A stretch of DNA of 21,762 nt from Phycisphaerae bacterium (GTDB taxonomy: Bacteria; Planctomycetota; Phycisphaerae; Phycisphaerales; SM1A02), in NCBI GenBank assembly GCA_002690755.1, contig NZFT01000060.1:4934-26695 (forward strand). Reading direction: 5' to 3'. Numbering within the stretch: the stretch's first letter is position 1; every line of letters begins with the position of its first letter. Made by a program: the position numbers and the translations under genes. Positions 8,023 to 15,828 of this stretch are shown piece after piece. The notes beneath the pieces were generated by a model. That model had not been told where the DNA came from. It saw only the letters and a program-made list of their open reading frames with translations, and did not search any database.

Positions 8023-9488
8023 ACGAGGAACGACCCGACGAATTCGAGCCGGTCCACGAAGAGGACGTTCTCGGGACCGAGGACGACTCCCCGCGCCGCG
8101 AGAAGTCCGCGGAATTCACCGTCGTCGCGGACGAGGCGAACGCGACCGATCTTCGTGATGCGATGGACCCGGCGAATCAGAGCCTGACCGAGGCCCTGCG
8201 GCTGAGTTACCGCGTGCTCCAGCTCGCGATCCTCGCCCTCGGCGTGGTCTTCCTCTTCAGCGGCTTCCAGACCGTCGAGGAGAACCGCACCGGAATCCGG
8301 ACGCTCTTCGGGGCGATCGAAGGCGAGGGCTCGGACGCCCAGATCTCCGCCGGGCTGCAGCCGTTCTGGCCGTATCCGGTGGGTGAGATCATCACCGTCC
8401 CGCTCAAGCGGACGGTCTCCGTGGAACAGTCCTTCTGGCCGAACTTCGGCGCGAAGTCGCTGACCCTCGAGGAGGCCACGACGAACGCCGAGACCAGTCG
8501 CCCGCTCCGGCCCGGACCGGAGGGCAAGGGTGACGGTTCGCTCATCCTGGAAGGCGGTGACCTCGCCCATTGCCGGATGACCGCGGAGTACTCGATCGAC
8601 GATGCCGTCTCGTTCCTGACCCGGTTCACCCCGGAGCAGGCGGACGAGATCGTGAAGCTGGTGCTCGAGCAGGCGACGGTCCACACCGCCGCGACCATGA
8701 CGCTCGCGGGATTCACCGAAGGTGACGAGGCGATCTCCGAGATCCGTCGTCGCGCTCAGGAATCCCTCAACGCCAACGAGAGCGGGATCCGGATCGCCAC
8801 CGTCTCGGTCACCGACCGCGTGCCGCCCCTGGCGGTCCGTCGCAGCGTCCAGCAGGTCCAGTCGGCGCGGGAGCGTGCGAAGATCGCGGTCGAGGTCGCA
8901 CGACGTGAAAGCACCACGATCCTCGACGATGCCGCGGGCGCGAATGCGCTCGCAGGGCTCATCGAACTCATCGGGGACTACGAGACGGCGTTGAGCCGGG
9001 GCGACGAGGCGGAAGCCGAGATCGTGCTGGCCCGCATCGGCGAACGCTTCGAGTCCGACGAGATCGGGGGCGAGGCGGCGAAGACCATGACCGAGGCCCG
9101 CGCGTTCCGGTACATGATCGAATCGAGCGTCGGCTCCGACGTGCGGCGTCTCATGAGCCTGGTCCCCGCCTACCGCGAGAACCCGAATCAGCTGGTCCGC
9201 CAGCTCTGGCTCGATGCCTACAACGAGGTGCTCAGTGGTCCGCAGGTCGAAGTGATCTCGGCCCCTCCGGGGCTCCGCGGTCTCGCGCTCCGCATGAAGA
9301 GTTCGATGGACGTGTCGACGGCGCGTCGCAACGCGGCGTCGGATGCGAAGAAGGTCGACGCCATGCGCGGGCTTGCCGACGTCAACAACTGGCAGCTCGG
9401 TGGCCGGCAGATCAACATCAATCGGTCCGGCCGTCGTCTGAATCGCGACGCCCGCGGCGGCTTCGGCCGCGAGGGAGAAGGCGAATGA
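8019..9488 (+). CDS. HflK-like SPFH membrane protein
   Basis: This 489-residue protein starts at GTG 8019, with GGAGG at 8007-8011, and overlaps the previous stop by 4 nt (GTGA). An acidic cytoplasmic N-terminus (1-55) leads to 'SLTEALRLSYRVLQ', the pre-membrane segment I associate with planctomycete HflK proteins. One helix follows (about 66-82), then the SPFH domain beginning 'FQTVEENRTGIRTLFG' and 'LQPFWPYPVGEIITVP'. An insert at about 130-160 is rich in Glu, Pro and Gly. A coiled coil with 'ARERAKIAVEVARRE' follows the SPFH fold. The C-terminal tail is basic and Gly/Arg/Asn-rich ('GRQININRSGRRLNR'). It probably assembles with the HflC-like and seven-helix SPFH proteins encoded just before it. 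The stop overlaps the ABC ATPase start (ATGA), which predicts coupled translation and matched stoichiometry. Confidence 0.8.
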   Translation: MNEERPDEFEPVHEEDVLGTEDDSPRREKSAEFTVVADEANATDLRDAMDPANQSLTEALRLSYRVLQLAILALGVVFLFSGFQTVEENRTGIRTLFGAIEGEGSDAQISAGLQPFWPYPVGEIITVPLKRTVSVEQSFWPNFGAKSLTLEEATTNAETSRPLRPGPEGKGDGSLILEGGDLAHCRMTAEYSIDDAVSFLTRFTPEQADEIVKLVLEQATVHTAATMTLAGFTEGDEAISEIRRRAQESLNANESGIRIATVSVTDRVPPLAVRRSVQQVQSARERAKIAVEVARRESTTILDDAAGANALAGLIELIGDYETALSRGDEAEAEIVLARIGERFESDEIGGEAAKTMTEARAFRYMIESSVGSDVRRLMSLVPAYRENPNQLVRQLWLDAYNEVLSGPQVEVISAPPGLRGLALRMKSSMDVSTARRNAASDAKKVDAMRGLADVNNWQLGGRQININRSGRRLNRDARGGFGREGEGE

Positions 9489-10726
9489 ACGAGGTGAGCG
9501 AGCTCAAGACCCGGGATGCGGCTCGTCCGGCGATCGGCGAACCGATCGTCGAGGCGGTGGGCCTCACCAAGATCTTCAGCGACTTCTGGAAGCGGGCGAA
9601 GGCCCGTGCGGTCGACGGCATCGACTTCGAGATCAACCGCCACGAGATCTTCGGGCTGCTCGGCCCGAACGGCTCGGGGAAGAGCACCACGATCAAGATG
9701 ATCCTCGGTCTGCTCCACAAGTCCTCCGGACGACTGAGCGTCTTCGGAAGAGACCCTTCCGACGTCGCGATCAAGAGCAAGATCGGCTACCTCCCGGAGG
9801 AGTCGTATCTGTACCGGTTTCTCGACGCCCGCGAGACCCTCGACTACTACGCCCGGATCTTCGGACTGGATCACCGCACGCGAAAGCGTCGCATCGACGA
9901 ACTTCTCGACATGGTCGGCCTCGCACAGGTCAAGCGTCGGGCGGTCGGTGAATATTCGAAGGGGATGAGCCGGCGCCTCGGGCTCGCCCAGGCCCTGATC
10001 AACGATCCGGAACTGCTCATCCTCGACGAGCCCACGTCGGGACTCGATCCGATCGGCACGCGTCAGGTCAAGGATCTGCTCCTCGAACTGGGGCGACGGG
10101 GCACCACCATCCTGCTGAGTTCGCACCTTCTGGGTGACGTCGAGGACGTGTGCGATCGCATGGTGATCCTCTACGGCGGCAAGATCCGCGGCGAAGGCCG
10201 CACCGGCGAACTGCTCGCGGACTCGAATCACACCGTGATCCGCACCCCGACGCTCGACGCCGACACGGTGGACGAGATCGAAGGGGTGCTTCAGCGACGC
10301 GGCGTCGCGATCGACTCGGTCCAGCGCCCGCGACAGCGACTCGAGGATCTCTTCATGGGAATCGTCGAGCAGGCCCAGCAGGAGGCGGCGGACACCTCCG
10401 GCGCCCTGCAGGGCGGCGAGACCGCGGCCTTCCTCACGCGTGACGAAGCCGTCGAGTCGGGTGAGGGCGAGTCACTCCTCGACGCCCTCCAGACCGACCG
10501 CACGCCGGACGAGCCCCGGGCGGTCGAGAAGCGGACCGAGTCCGCCGCCGTCGAATCGTCGCAGAAGTCGGCCGAAGTGCTCGACGAACTCCTGCAGGAA
10601 CAGGCTCCGGAGAAGCCGGAGGCCTCGGTGACCGAGGTGCCGGACGCGCCGGACGACCACGACAACGCGATCATCGACGACCTGCTCGGTGGTGATGACG
10701 GCGACGATCGGAGTCCGTCACGGTGA
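9485..10726 (+). CDS. ABC transporter ATP-binding protein with a long acidic C-terminal tail
   Basis: This is the 413-residue ATPase subunit of an ABC-2-type system. The nucleotide-binding domain spans about 20-245. Walker A is 'GPNGSGKST' (60-68), the signature is 'YSKGMSRR' (157-164), Walker B is 'LLILDEP' (177-183), the D-loop 'SGLD' follows and the H-loop is H214. 'YLPEESYLY' (102-110) is the Q-loop region, with Glu in place of the usual Gln. The N-terminal part resembles the CcmA/NatA group. Residues from about 295 onward are an acidic, disordered-looking extension not found in ordinary members. It holds three similar short motifs (SLLDAL at 330, EVLDELL at 364 and AIIDDLL at 395). The ATG lies in a 4-nt overlap with the SPFH gene, and the stop overlaps the permease GTG. 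It should drive the 708-residue permease and perhaps also the orphan permease at 3470. Confidence 0.92.
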   Translation: MNEVSELKTRDAARPAIGEPIVEAVGLTKIFSDFWKRAKARAVDGIDFEINRHEIFGLLGPNGSGKSTTIKMILGLLHKSSGRLSVFGRDPSDVAIKSKIGYLPEESYLYRFLDARETLDYYARIFGLDHRTRKRRIDELLDMVGLAQVKRRAVGEYSKGMSRRLGLAQALINDPELLILDEPTSGLDPIGTRQVKDLLLELGRRGTTILLSSHLLGDVEDVCDRMVILYGGKIRGEGRTGELLADSNHTVIRTPTLDADTVDEIEGVLQRRGVAIDSVQRPRQRLEDLFMGIVEQAQQEAADTSGALQGGETAAFLTRDEAVESGEGESLLDALQTDRTPDEPRAVEKRTESAAVESSQKSAEVLDELLQEQAPEKPEASVTEVPDAPDDHDNAIIDDLLGGDDGDDRSPSR

Positions 10727-12849
10727 AGACGATTCGGAAGATCTGGGGCGTGCTCGACGAGGTCCAGCACCGATCGATGTCGAAGATCGTGCTCACGGTC
10801 CTCGCGGTCCTCGTGGTGGGCGTGGTCTTCGGAAAGGTCTGGTTCGAGGCCGGTGCCGCGCGGACCCGATTCGACGACGTGGTCGAAGTTCTTCGAGAAG
10901 CGAACTCCATCGAGATGGACGCGGTCGCGACGCGTCTGCTCGACACCGGTGAAGTGGAAGTCGGCGACGAGACCTTCGGCGGGCCCGCGGTCAAGACCGG
11001 GATCTCCGAGTTCTTCGACGAGGAATCCGGTCGGCTCACCCAGATCGCGGAACTCGGGGCGCTCTTCATCGCCACGACCATCCCGGATTGGCTTCCGACG
11101 CTCGTGATCGATCGTCCGGAATTCGTCGTCTGGTGCGGCCTGCTCGTCCTGGCCTGGCTTCTGATCGTCATCTGGACCGAGATCAGCCTCCCGGTCTTCG
11201 TGACCCTCCTCTCGACCCTTGCGCTCGCCGCGGGTCCGTGGTGGCAGGGCTACGGGGGCGTGGTGGTCTCGATCCTCGGCGTCGGCGTGCTGGTGATCAC
11301 GTTCGTGCTGCTCGTTCGCCTGCTGCTGCTGGTCCTTTCCGTGCTGGGCTCGCCCCGAGCGACCTCGAATCGTCATGGTCGACCGTCGAGGCTGGTCGGG
11401 GTCGCGGCGGTCGCGCACACTTTGGTGCGGGAGAGCGTCCGACTTCGGATCTCGCTCGCGTTCATCGTGCTCATGCTGGTCACGCTCCCGCTCATCCCGC
11501 TGTGGATCGATCCCGACGAGCCCGTCCGGTACCAGTTGCAGAACTTCCTCAGCGACTCGATGGCCCTGGTCTACACGCTCTCGGCGTGCATGACGCTGGT
11601 ACTGGCGTGCGCGACCGTGAGCTTCGAGGTTCGCGACCGACAGATCTGGCATCTCGTCACCAAGCCGCTCGGCCGACTCGAGTACATGATCGGCAAGTGG
11701 GTGGGGCTCGTCCTCCTCAACCTGGTCCTGCTCGCGATCGGCGGCATCTCGATCTTCTCCTTCACGCAGTACCTCAGCACGCGCGCCGACGACCCGATGC
11801 AGGCCATCGAGGTCCACGACGAGGTGCTGACCGCACGGGTGGGCGTCTATCCCAGTTTCGATCGGTTGACCGAGGATCAGGTCCGGGACCGGGCCCTCAC
11901 GGAGTATGAGAGCGATCTCCTGCTCAAGAGCGAGGTCGAGGACGGGATCCGGACCTATGCGGACACCATCCGGCAGATCGTCCGACGCCTTCGGAAGGAA
12001 TACCTCGATCAGCAGCGGATGCTCGCCCCCGGCGGCATGGATGAGGGCAAGGAGTACGACGTCCGGGTCTACGAATTCGAGGGACTCGGTGCCGCCCGCG
12101 ACGAGGGACTCAATCTGACGCTTCGGTACCTGTTCCACATCGGCCGCTCCGAGAACATCGATCGATACCCGGTGGTGTTCCGGTTCCCCAGTCAGGACGA
12201 GGAGGTCGGCCAGGAGTTCGTGCCCGAGCAGTGGCACCGACTGCTGGTCCCCGCGAGCTTCGTCGACGACGACGGGATCCTCCGGGTCCAGATCCTGAAC
12301 GGCGGGTTCTCCGTGAGTCAGCAGGGCGCCGCGACCAAGCGGTTCTTCTCGAACGGCGCGACGCTCTTCTTCGACGCGACGGACGTGGAGATCATGTGGC
12401 AGGCGGCCTCCTTCGAGTCGAACTTCCTCCGCGCCATGATCGTCAACTGGACCAAGCTCGCGTTCCTCGCCATGCTCGGCGTCTCCGCCGCCACGTTCCT
12501 GAGCTTCCCGGTCGCGGTCCTGCTCGCCTTCACCGTCTTCGTCGGCGGATCGATGGCCTCGTTCATCGGCAACAGCGTGACCATGTTCCGGCCCGATGCG
12601 GATGCGATCGCGTTGATCCAGTGGGTGCAGATCCTGATCGGCTGGATCGCCGGAAGCGTCGCGTGGCTGCTGGAGCCGTTCGGCCAGGCGAGTCCCAATT
12701 CGATGGTCGTCGAGGGGCGTCTCGTTTCCTGGGCCGGCGTCGGCCGCGATCTCCTGGTCATCGGTCTGCTCTGGTGCGGCATGGTCCTCGGCATCGGCCT
12801 CCTGGTCTTCCGACGACGCGAACTCGCGACCTACAGCGGCCACGGCTGA
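10723..12849 (+). CDS. Large ABC-2-type permease with extracytoplasmic insert
   Basis: This 708-residue membrane protein starts at GTG 10723 (GGAG at 10710-10713), overlapping the ATPase stop by 4 nt. An N-terminal helix (21-41) is followed by a soluble segment (45-108). Four or five more helices come next (about 112-130 and 136-205). The ABC-2 core begins with helices at 243-262 and 279-300, then the cytoplasmic motif 'VTKPLGRLEYMIGKWVG' (312-328) and a helix at 323-347. A large hydrophilic domain (about 350-565), probably outside the membrane, separates these from the final helices (570-612, 635-652 and 676-697). The end 'FRRRELATY' is typical of such permeases. With the preceding ATPase it forms a transporter or mechanotransmitter. 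The insert could bind the exported partner or the anchored protein encoded next. The substrate cannot be read from the sequence. Confidence 0.85.
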   Translation: MKTIRKIWGVLDEVQHRSMSKIVLTVLAVLVVGVVFGKVWFEAGAARTRFDDVVEVLREANSIEMDAVATRLLDTGEVEVGDETFGGPAVKTGISEFFDEESGRLTQIAELGALFIATTIPDWLPTLVIDRPEFVVWCGLLVLAWLLIVIWTEISLPVFVTLLSTLALAAGPWWQGYGGVVVSILGVGVLVITFVLLVRLLLLVLSVLGSPRATSNRHGRPSRLVGVAAVAHTLVRESVRLRISLAFIVLMLVTLPLIPLWIDPDEPVRYQLQNFLSDSMALVYTLSACMTLVLACATVSFEVRDRQIWHLVTKPLGRLEYMIGKWVGLVLLNLVLLAIGGISIFSFTQYLSTRADDPMQAIEVHDEVLTARVGVYPSFDRLTEDQVRDRALTEYESDLLLKSEVEDGIRTYADTIRQIVRRLRKEYLDQQRMLAPGGMDEGKEYDVRVYEFEGLGAARDEGLNLTLRYLFHIGRSENIDRYPVVFRFPSQDEEVGQEFVPEQWHRLLVPASFVDDDGILRVQILNGGFSVSQQGAATKRFFSNGATLFFDATDVEIMWQAASFESNFLRAMIVNWTKLAFLAMLGVSAATFLSFPVAVLLAFTVFVGGSMASFIGNSVTMFRPDADAIALIQWVQILIGWIAGSVAWLLEPFGQASPNSMVVEGRLVSWAGVGRDLLVIGLLWCGMVLGIGLLVFRRRELATYSGHG

Positions 12850-12867
12850 CCCCGGGCTCTCTCGAAC

Positions 12868-12886
12868 CGGCCGGCGGACCCGGCCG
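12868..12886 (+). repeat. Perfect 7-bp intercistronic hairpin
   Basis: CGGCCGG (12868-12874) pairs with CCGGCCG (12880-12886) around the loop CGGAC. It lies in the 85-nt gap between the permease and the next gene. TATCAC immediately follows (12887-12892) and might be a -10 for an internal promoter. No U-run is present. Confidence 0.4.
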
Positions 12887-12934
12887 TATCACGTACCGAA
12901 CGACATTTCCTCCCGTCCCCAACGACCGCGCCCC

Positions 12935-15148
12935 ATGAGCAAAGACCGAATCATCCAGATCGTCGCGCTGGCCTTCGCGGTCACTGCGGTCTTCGGCGCC
13001 GGCCGGATCCTTCCCACCATCGTGGAGAAGGCGGGCCAGGAGCATCTCATCCTCACCACCGTCGACCCGGTCACGGGCGAGCCGAACGACGAGTCCGAGG
13101 TGATCGACGTCTTCACGAGCATGGTCCGGTCCATCGAGACCACCATGACCTTCTCCGGCGACGACCCGGTGGAGTTCATCTTCGACGCGGGCACCCGCGA
13201 CTGGAGCGGTAACGTCGGCGACGTCGTCGAGATCGCGTACCGGGATGGTGCGGTGACCCAGGAACTGACCGCCCGGATCGACGGGATCGACGGTTTCGCG
13301 CTCCGCTACACCGACGCCTCGATCGAAGGTGCGCCGCCGATCGTCGCCCTCGGAACCGCGATCGGCGCCCTGCGGGGTCTGATCGTCGACTACCTGTGGA
13401 TCAAGGTCAACATGATGAAGGAGGACGGTCAGTTCTACGAAGTCATGAGCGATGCGGATCTGATCACCAAGCTTCAGCCCCGGTTCTCGCAGGTGTGGGG
13501 ATTCCACGGCCACAACATGGCCTACAACATCTCGGTGCTCACCAACACGCCGGAAGAACGCTGGGACTGGGTGAAGGCCGGGATCAACCTCGTTCGAAAC
13601 GAGGGGCTTCGATACAACCCCAACGACGTCGTGCTCCACAAGGAACTGGCGTTCTGGTTCGCTCACAAGATGGACGGCGTCTCGGACGATGCGCATCTCC
13701 ACTACAAGCGGGAGCATGCGAAGGAATGGCATTATCTCCTCGGAAAGCCGCCCTTCAACGCCGAGGAACGCGTGCTCTGGATGGAGACGATCGCGAACGC
13801 CGCCGAGTCCATCGAGGAGGCCGACGCCCGCACCCCGGGCACGGCGCAGCTGGTCGAGGATCTTCGTGACGCCCTCGCGCAGACCAGCGCGGGCTTCGAC
13901 ATGGATCTCGACCGGGAATTCCTCATCAACATCGGCAAGTGGAACGCGGTCAAGCAGTCCCCGTATGCCAGGATCCTCGGGCTCGACGCGACCTTCGCGA
14001 AGAACGATCCGGTCTACGCGACCTTCGATCAGGTGCTCGCCGATCCGGCCCGCGTGGATCAGGTCCGCGAGTTCGTGAACTTCCTCCGGAAGCAGACGCT
14101 CCGTGAGGACTACAACATGGAACCCGAGGTGATGTACGAGTACACCCGGGACATCGGCCCGATCGACTGGCGTCATCCCCAGGCGCACGCGCTCTACTGG
14201 GGCAAGCTGGGTTCCGAACGCGGCTCCAAGCGTTACGAGGACGCCGAGAACGCCTACAACGTCCTGAACAACGACCGCATCTGGCTTCAGGCGATGCAGG
14301 CCCTCGCGAAGTCCGGGTTGCTCAACGTGGACCCCTTCAGCAACGACAACCCAGGTCGTCTCAACGATTCCCGCTGGATCCGCTCGATCGACCGGTACTT
14401 CCGGGAGCTCTACGGCAAGCACTTCAACTCCCGCGGGGGTGGTGGCGACACGTTCGCCAACTTCCACGAGAACTTCATGAAGTACGCGATCCGCGATCTC
14501 TGGCGGGCGGGCGAGTACGAGGACGCCCAGGAGATCTACTCCTATCTGAACGAACTCTACGGCGAGGGCGGGGTCATTCCGAACGCCTCCTACACCGTGC
14601 CGATCGACGTCTTCGTGAAGGATCAGACGACGGGCGAGTACGAGATGCAGCCGGAGGTCGCGCGAAGCGACGTCTATGCCGCCCTGCGTCGTGGATTCCG
14701 GGAAGGCCTTCTGCTCAACAAGCCGGAGATCCTCGAGGACGCGGTGAAGTTCGCGGGCGAGTTGACGCTCTACTTCCAGGGCCTCGAAGGCAGCGACTAC
14801 ACCTCGAAGTTCGGTGAGAGCCGGATCAAGGACCTGATCGGCGATCTGGAGACGAGCGTCCGGGACATCTTCCAGGAGATCCTGCTCAACGACTCGCTTC
14901 CGTTGATCGACCGATTGCAGATCTACGCCAAGGCGGGCGACGACCAGAAGCGGATGGCCTTCGACGAGGTCCGGCCGCTGCTCGAGATGGAGTTCGCGCG
15001 AAGCCCGCTCGCGACCGCCCTGAGTTTCGACCAGGCGTTCAAGGAGCCGCCCGGGATGGAGGCGTACCGGACGTTCCGGGCCGCCGCAGCCACCCGCGAG
15101 GCTCAGCGTCGCGAAGACGTGATCGGTGCCGAGGCGGAGCAGAAGTGA
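12935..15148 (+). CDS. Large membrane-anchored, helical-repeat-like protein of unknown function
   Basis: This 737-residue protein has an N-terminal signal anchor (6-24) and a second hydrophobic stretch (134-152). The rest is predicted to be soluble and mostly helical. I recognise the segment 'LQPRFSQVWGFHGHNMAYN' (180-198) and the following 'EERWDWVKAGINLVRNEGL' as a conserved arrangement in planctomycete hypothetical proteins, somewhat like TPR helices rich in aromatic residues. I cannot assign a function. Residues 75-130 look beta-rich. The ATG at 12935 has no clear Shine-Dalgarno (CGCGCCCC before it), but no other start fits the anchor. It follows the ABC permease by 85 nt and is coupled to the next gene by a GTGA overlap. 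Its position suggests an extracytoplasmic partner of the SPFH-ABC assembly. Confidence 0.75.
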   Translation: MSKDRIIQIVALAFAVTAVFGAGRILPTIVEKAGQEHLILTTVDPVTGEPNDESEVIDVFTSMVRSIETTMTFSGDDPVEFIFDAGTRDWSGNVGDVVEIAYRDGAVTQELTARIDGIDGFALRYTDASIEGAPPIVALGTAIGALRGLIVDYLWIKVNMMKEDGQFYEVMSDADLITKLQPRFSQVWGFHGHNMAYNISVLTNTPEERWDWVKAGINLVRNEGLRYNPNDVVLHKELAFWFAHKMDGVSDDAHLHYKREHAKEWHYLLGKPPFNAEERVLWMETIANAAESIEEADARTPGTAQLVEDLRDALAQTSAGFDMDLDREFLINIGKWNAVKQSPYARILGLDATFAKNDPVYATFDQVLADPARVDQVREFVNFLRKQTLREDYNMEPEVMYEYTRDIGPIDWRHPQAHALYWGKLGSERGSKRYEDAENAYNVLNNDRIWLQAMQALAKSGLLNVDPFSNDNPGRLNDSRWIRSIDRYFRELYGKHFNSRGGGGDTFANFHENFMKYAIRDLWRAGEYEDAQEIYSYLNELYGEGGVIPNASYTVPIDVFVKDQTTGEYEMQPEVARSDVYAALRRGFREGLLLNKPEILEDAVKFAGELTLYFQGLEGSDYTSKFGESRIKDLIGDLETSVRDIFQEILLNDSLPLIDRLQIYAKAGDDQKRMAFDEVRPLLEMEFARSPLATALSFDQAFKEPPGMEAYRTFRAAAATREAQRREDVIGAEAEQK

Positions 15149-15807
15149 TCCCGGATCGACCGCCCGCGATCTGGTGCATCGGGCGGAACTACGCCGATCA
15201 TGCCGCGGAGCTGGGAAACGCCCGGCCCGAGCGTCCGATGGTCTTCTTCAAGAATCCGGCGTCGGTGATCGGCGACGGCGAGTCGATCGTGGTGCCGCCG
15301 ATCTGCGGCGAGCACGGTCCGCAGGTGGACTGGGAGGCCGAACTCGCGGTGGTGATCGGACGAGATGCGAAGGATCTCGACGACGCCTCGGTCTTCGACC
15401 ATGTCGGTGGCTATCGAATCGCGAACGACGTGACTGCCCGTTGGTGGCAGAAGCATGGTTCGGGTGGCCAGTTCTGCCGCGGCAAGAGCTTCGACACCTT
15501 CTGCCCGCTCGGTCCGCTGCATCCGACCATGGCGATCGGCGATCCGCAGGATCTCGGCATCCGCACCCGGCTGAACGGCGAGGTGGTCCAGTCCTCCAGC
15601 ACCCGCGAGATGATGTTCTCCGTGGCCGAGCTGCTCGTCGAACTCACCCGGGGCACCACCCTCGTCGCGGGCACGGTCGTGCTCACGGGAACCCCGGCCG
15701 GCGTCGGGGCCGGCATGTCGCCGCCTCGATTCCTCCGTGAAGGTGACGTGGTGGAGATCGAGATCGACGGTCTGGGGACGCTGCGGAATCCCGTGGTCGA
15801 GGGCTGA
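15145..15807 (+). CDS. Fumarylacetoacetate hydrolase family protein (acylpyruvase-like)
   Basis: This compact 220-residue enzyme belongs to the FAH superfamily, close in form to FAHD1-type acylpyruvases/oxaloacetate decarboxylases and 5-carboxymethyl-2-hydroxymuconate isomerases. 'CIGRNYADHAAELG' (11-24) and 'RPMVFFKNPASVIGDG' (30-45) are the family's opening motifs. The divalent-metal ligands are E64 and E66 in 'DWEAELAVVIG' and D95 in 'ANDVTAR'. 'RGKSFDTFCPLGP' (112-124) and 'GTPAGVG' (182-188) complete the active site. All expected residues are present, so it should be active in the cytoplasm on a small 2-oxo acid. GTG 15145, with GGAG at 15136-15139, overlaps the previous stop by 4 nt. 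It is therefore coupled to the membrane operon although its chemistry has no obvious connection. Substrate specificity cannot be decided from sequence. Confidence 0.92.
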   Translation: MIPDRPPAIWCIGRNYADHAAELGNARPERPMVFFKNPASVIGDGESIVVPPICGEHGPQVDWEAELAVVIGRDAKDLDDASVFDHVGGYRIANDVTARWWQKHGSGGQFCRGKSFDTFCPLGPLHPTMAIGDPQDLGIRTRLNGEVVQSSSTREMMFSVAELLVELTRGTTLVAGTVVLTGTPAGVGAGMSPPRFLREGDVVEIEIDGLGTLRNPVVEG

Positions 15808-15828
15808 TTCGAGCCCGTTCCGTCCGGC

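Noticed and set aside
10291..12843. 850-codon antisense open frame opposite the ABC genes
   Set aside because: It is rich in His, Arg, Asp and Glu in the pattern produced by reading GC-rich coding DNA backwards, and the plus-strand genes are certain.
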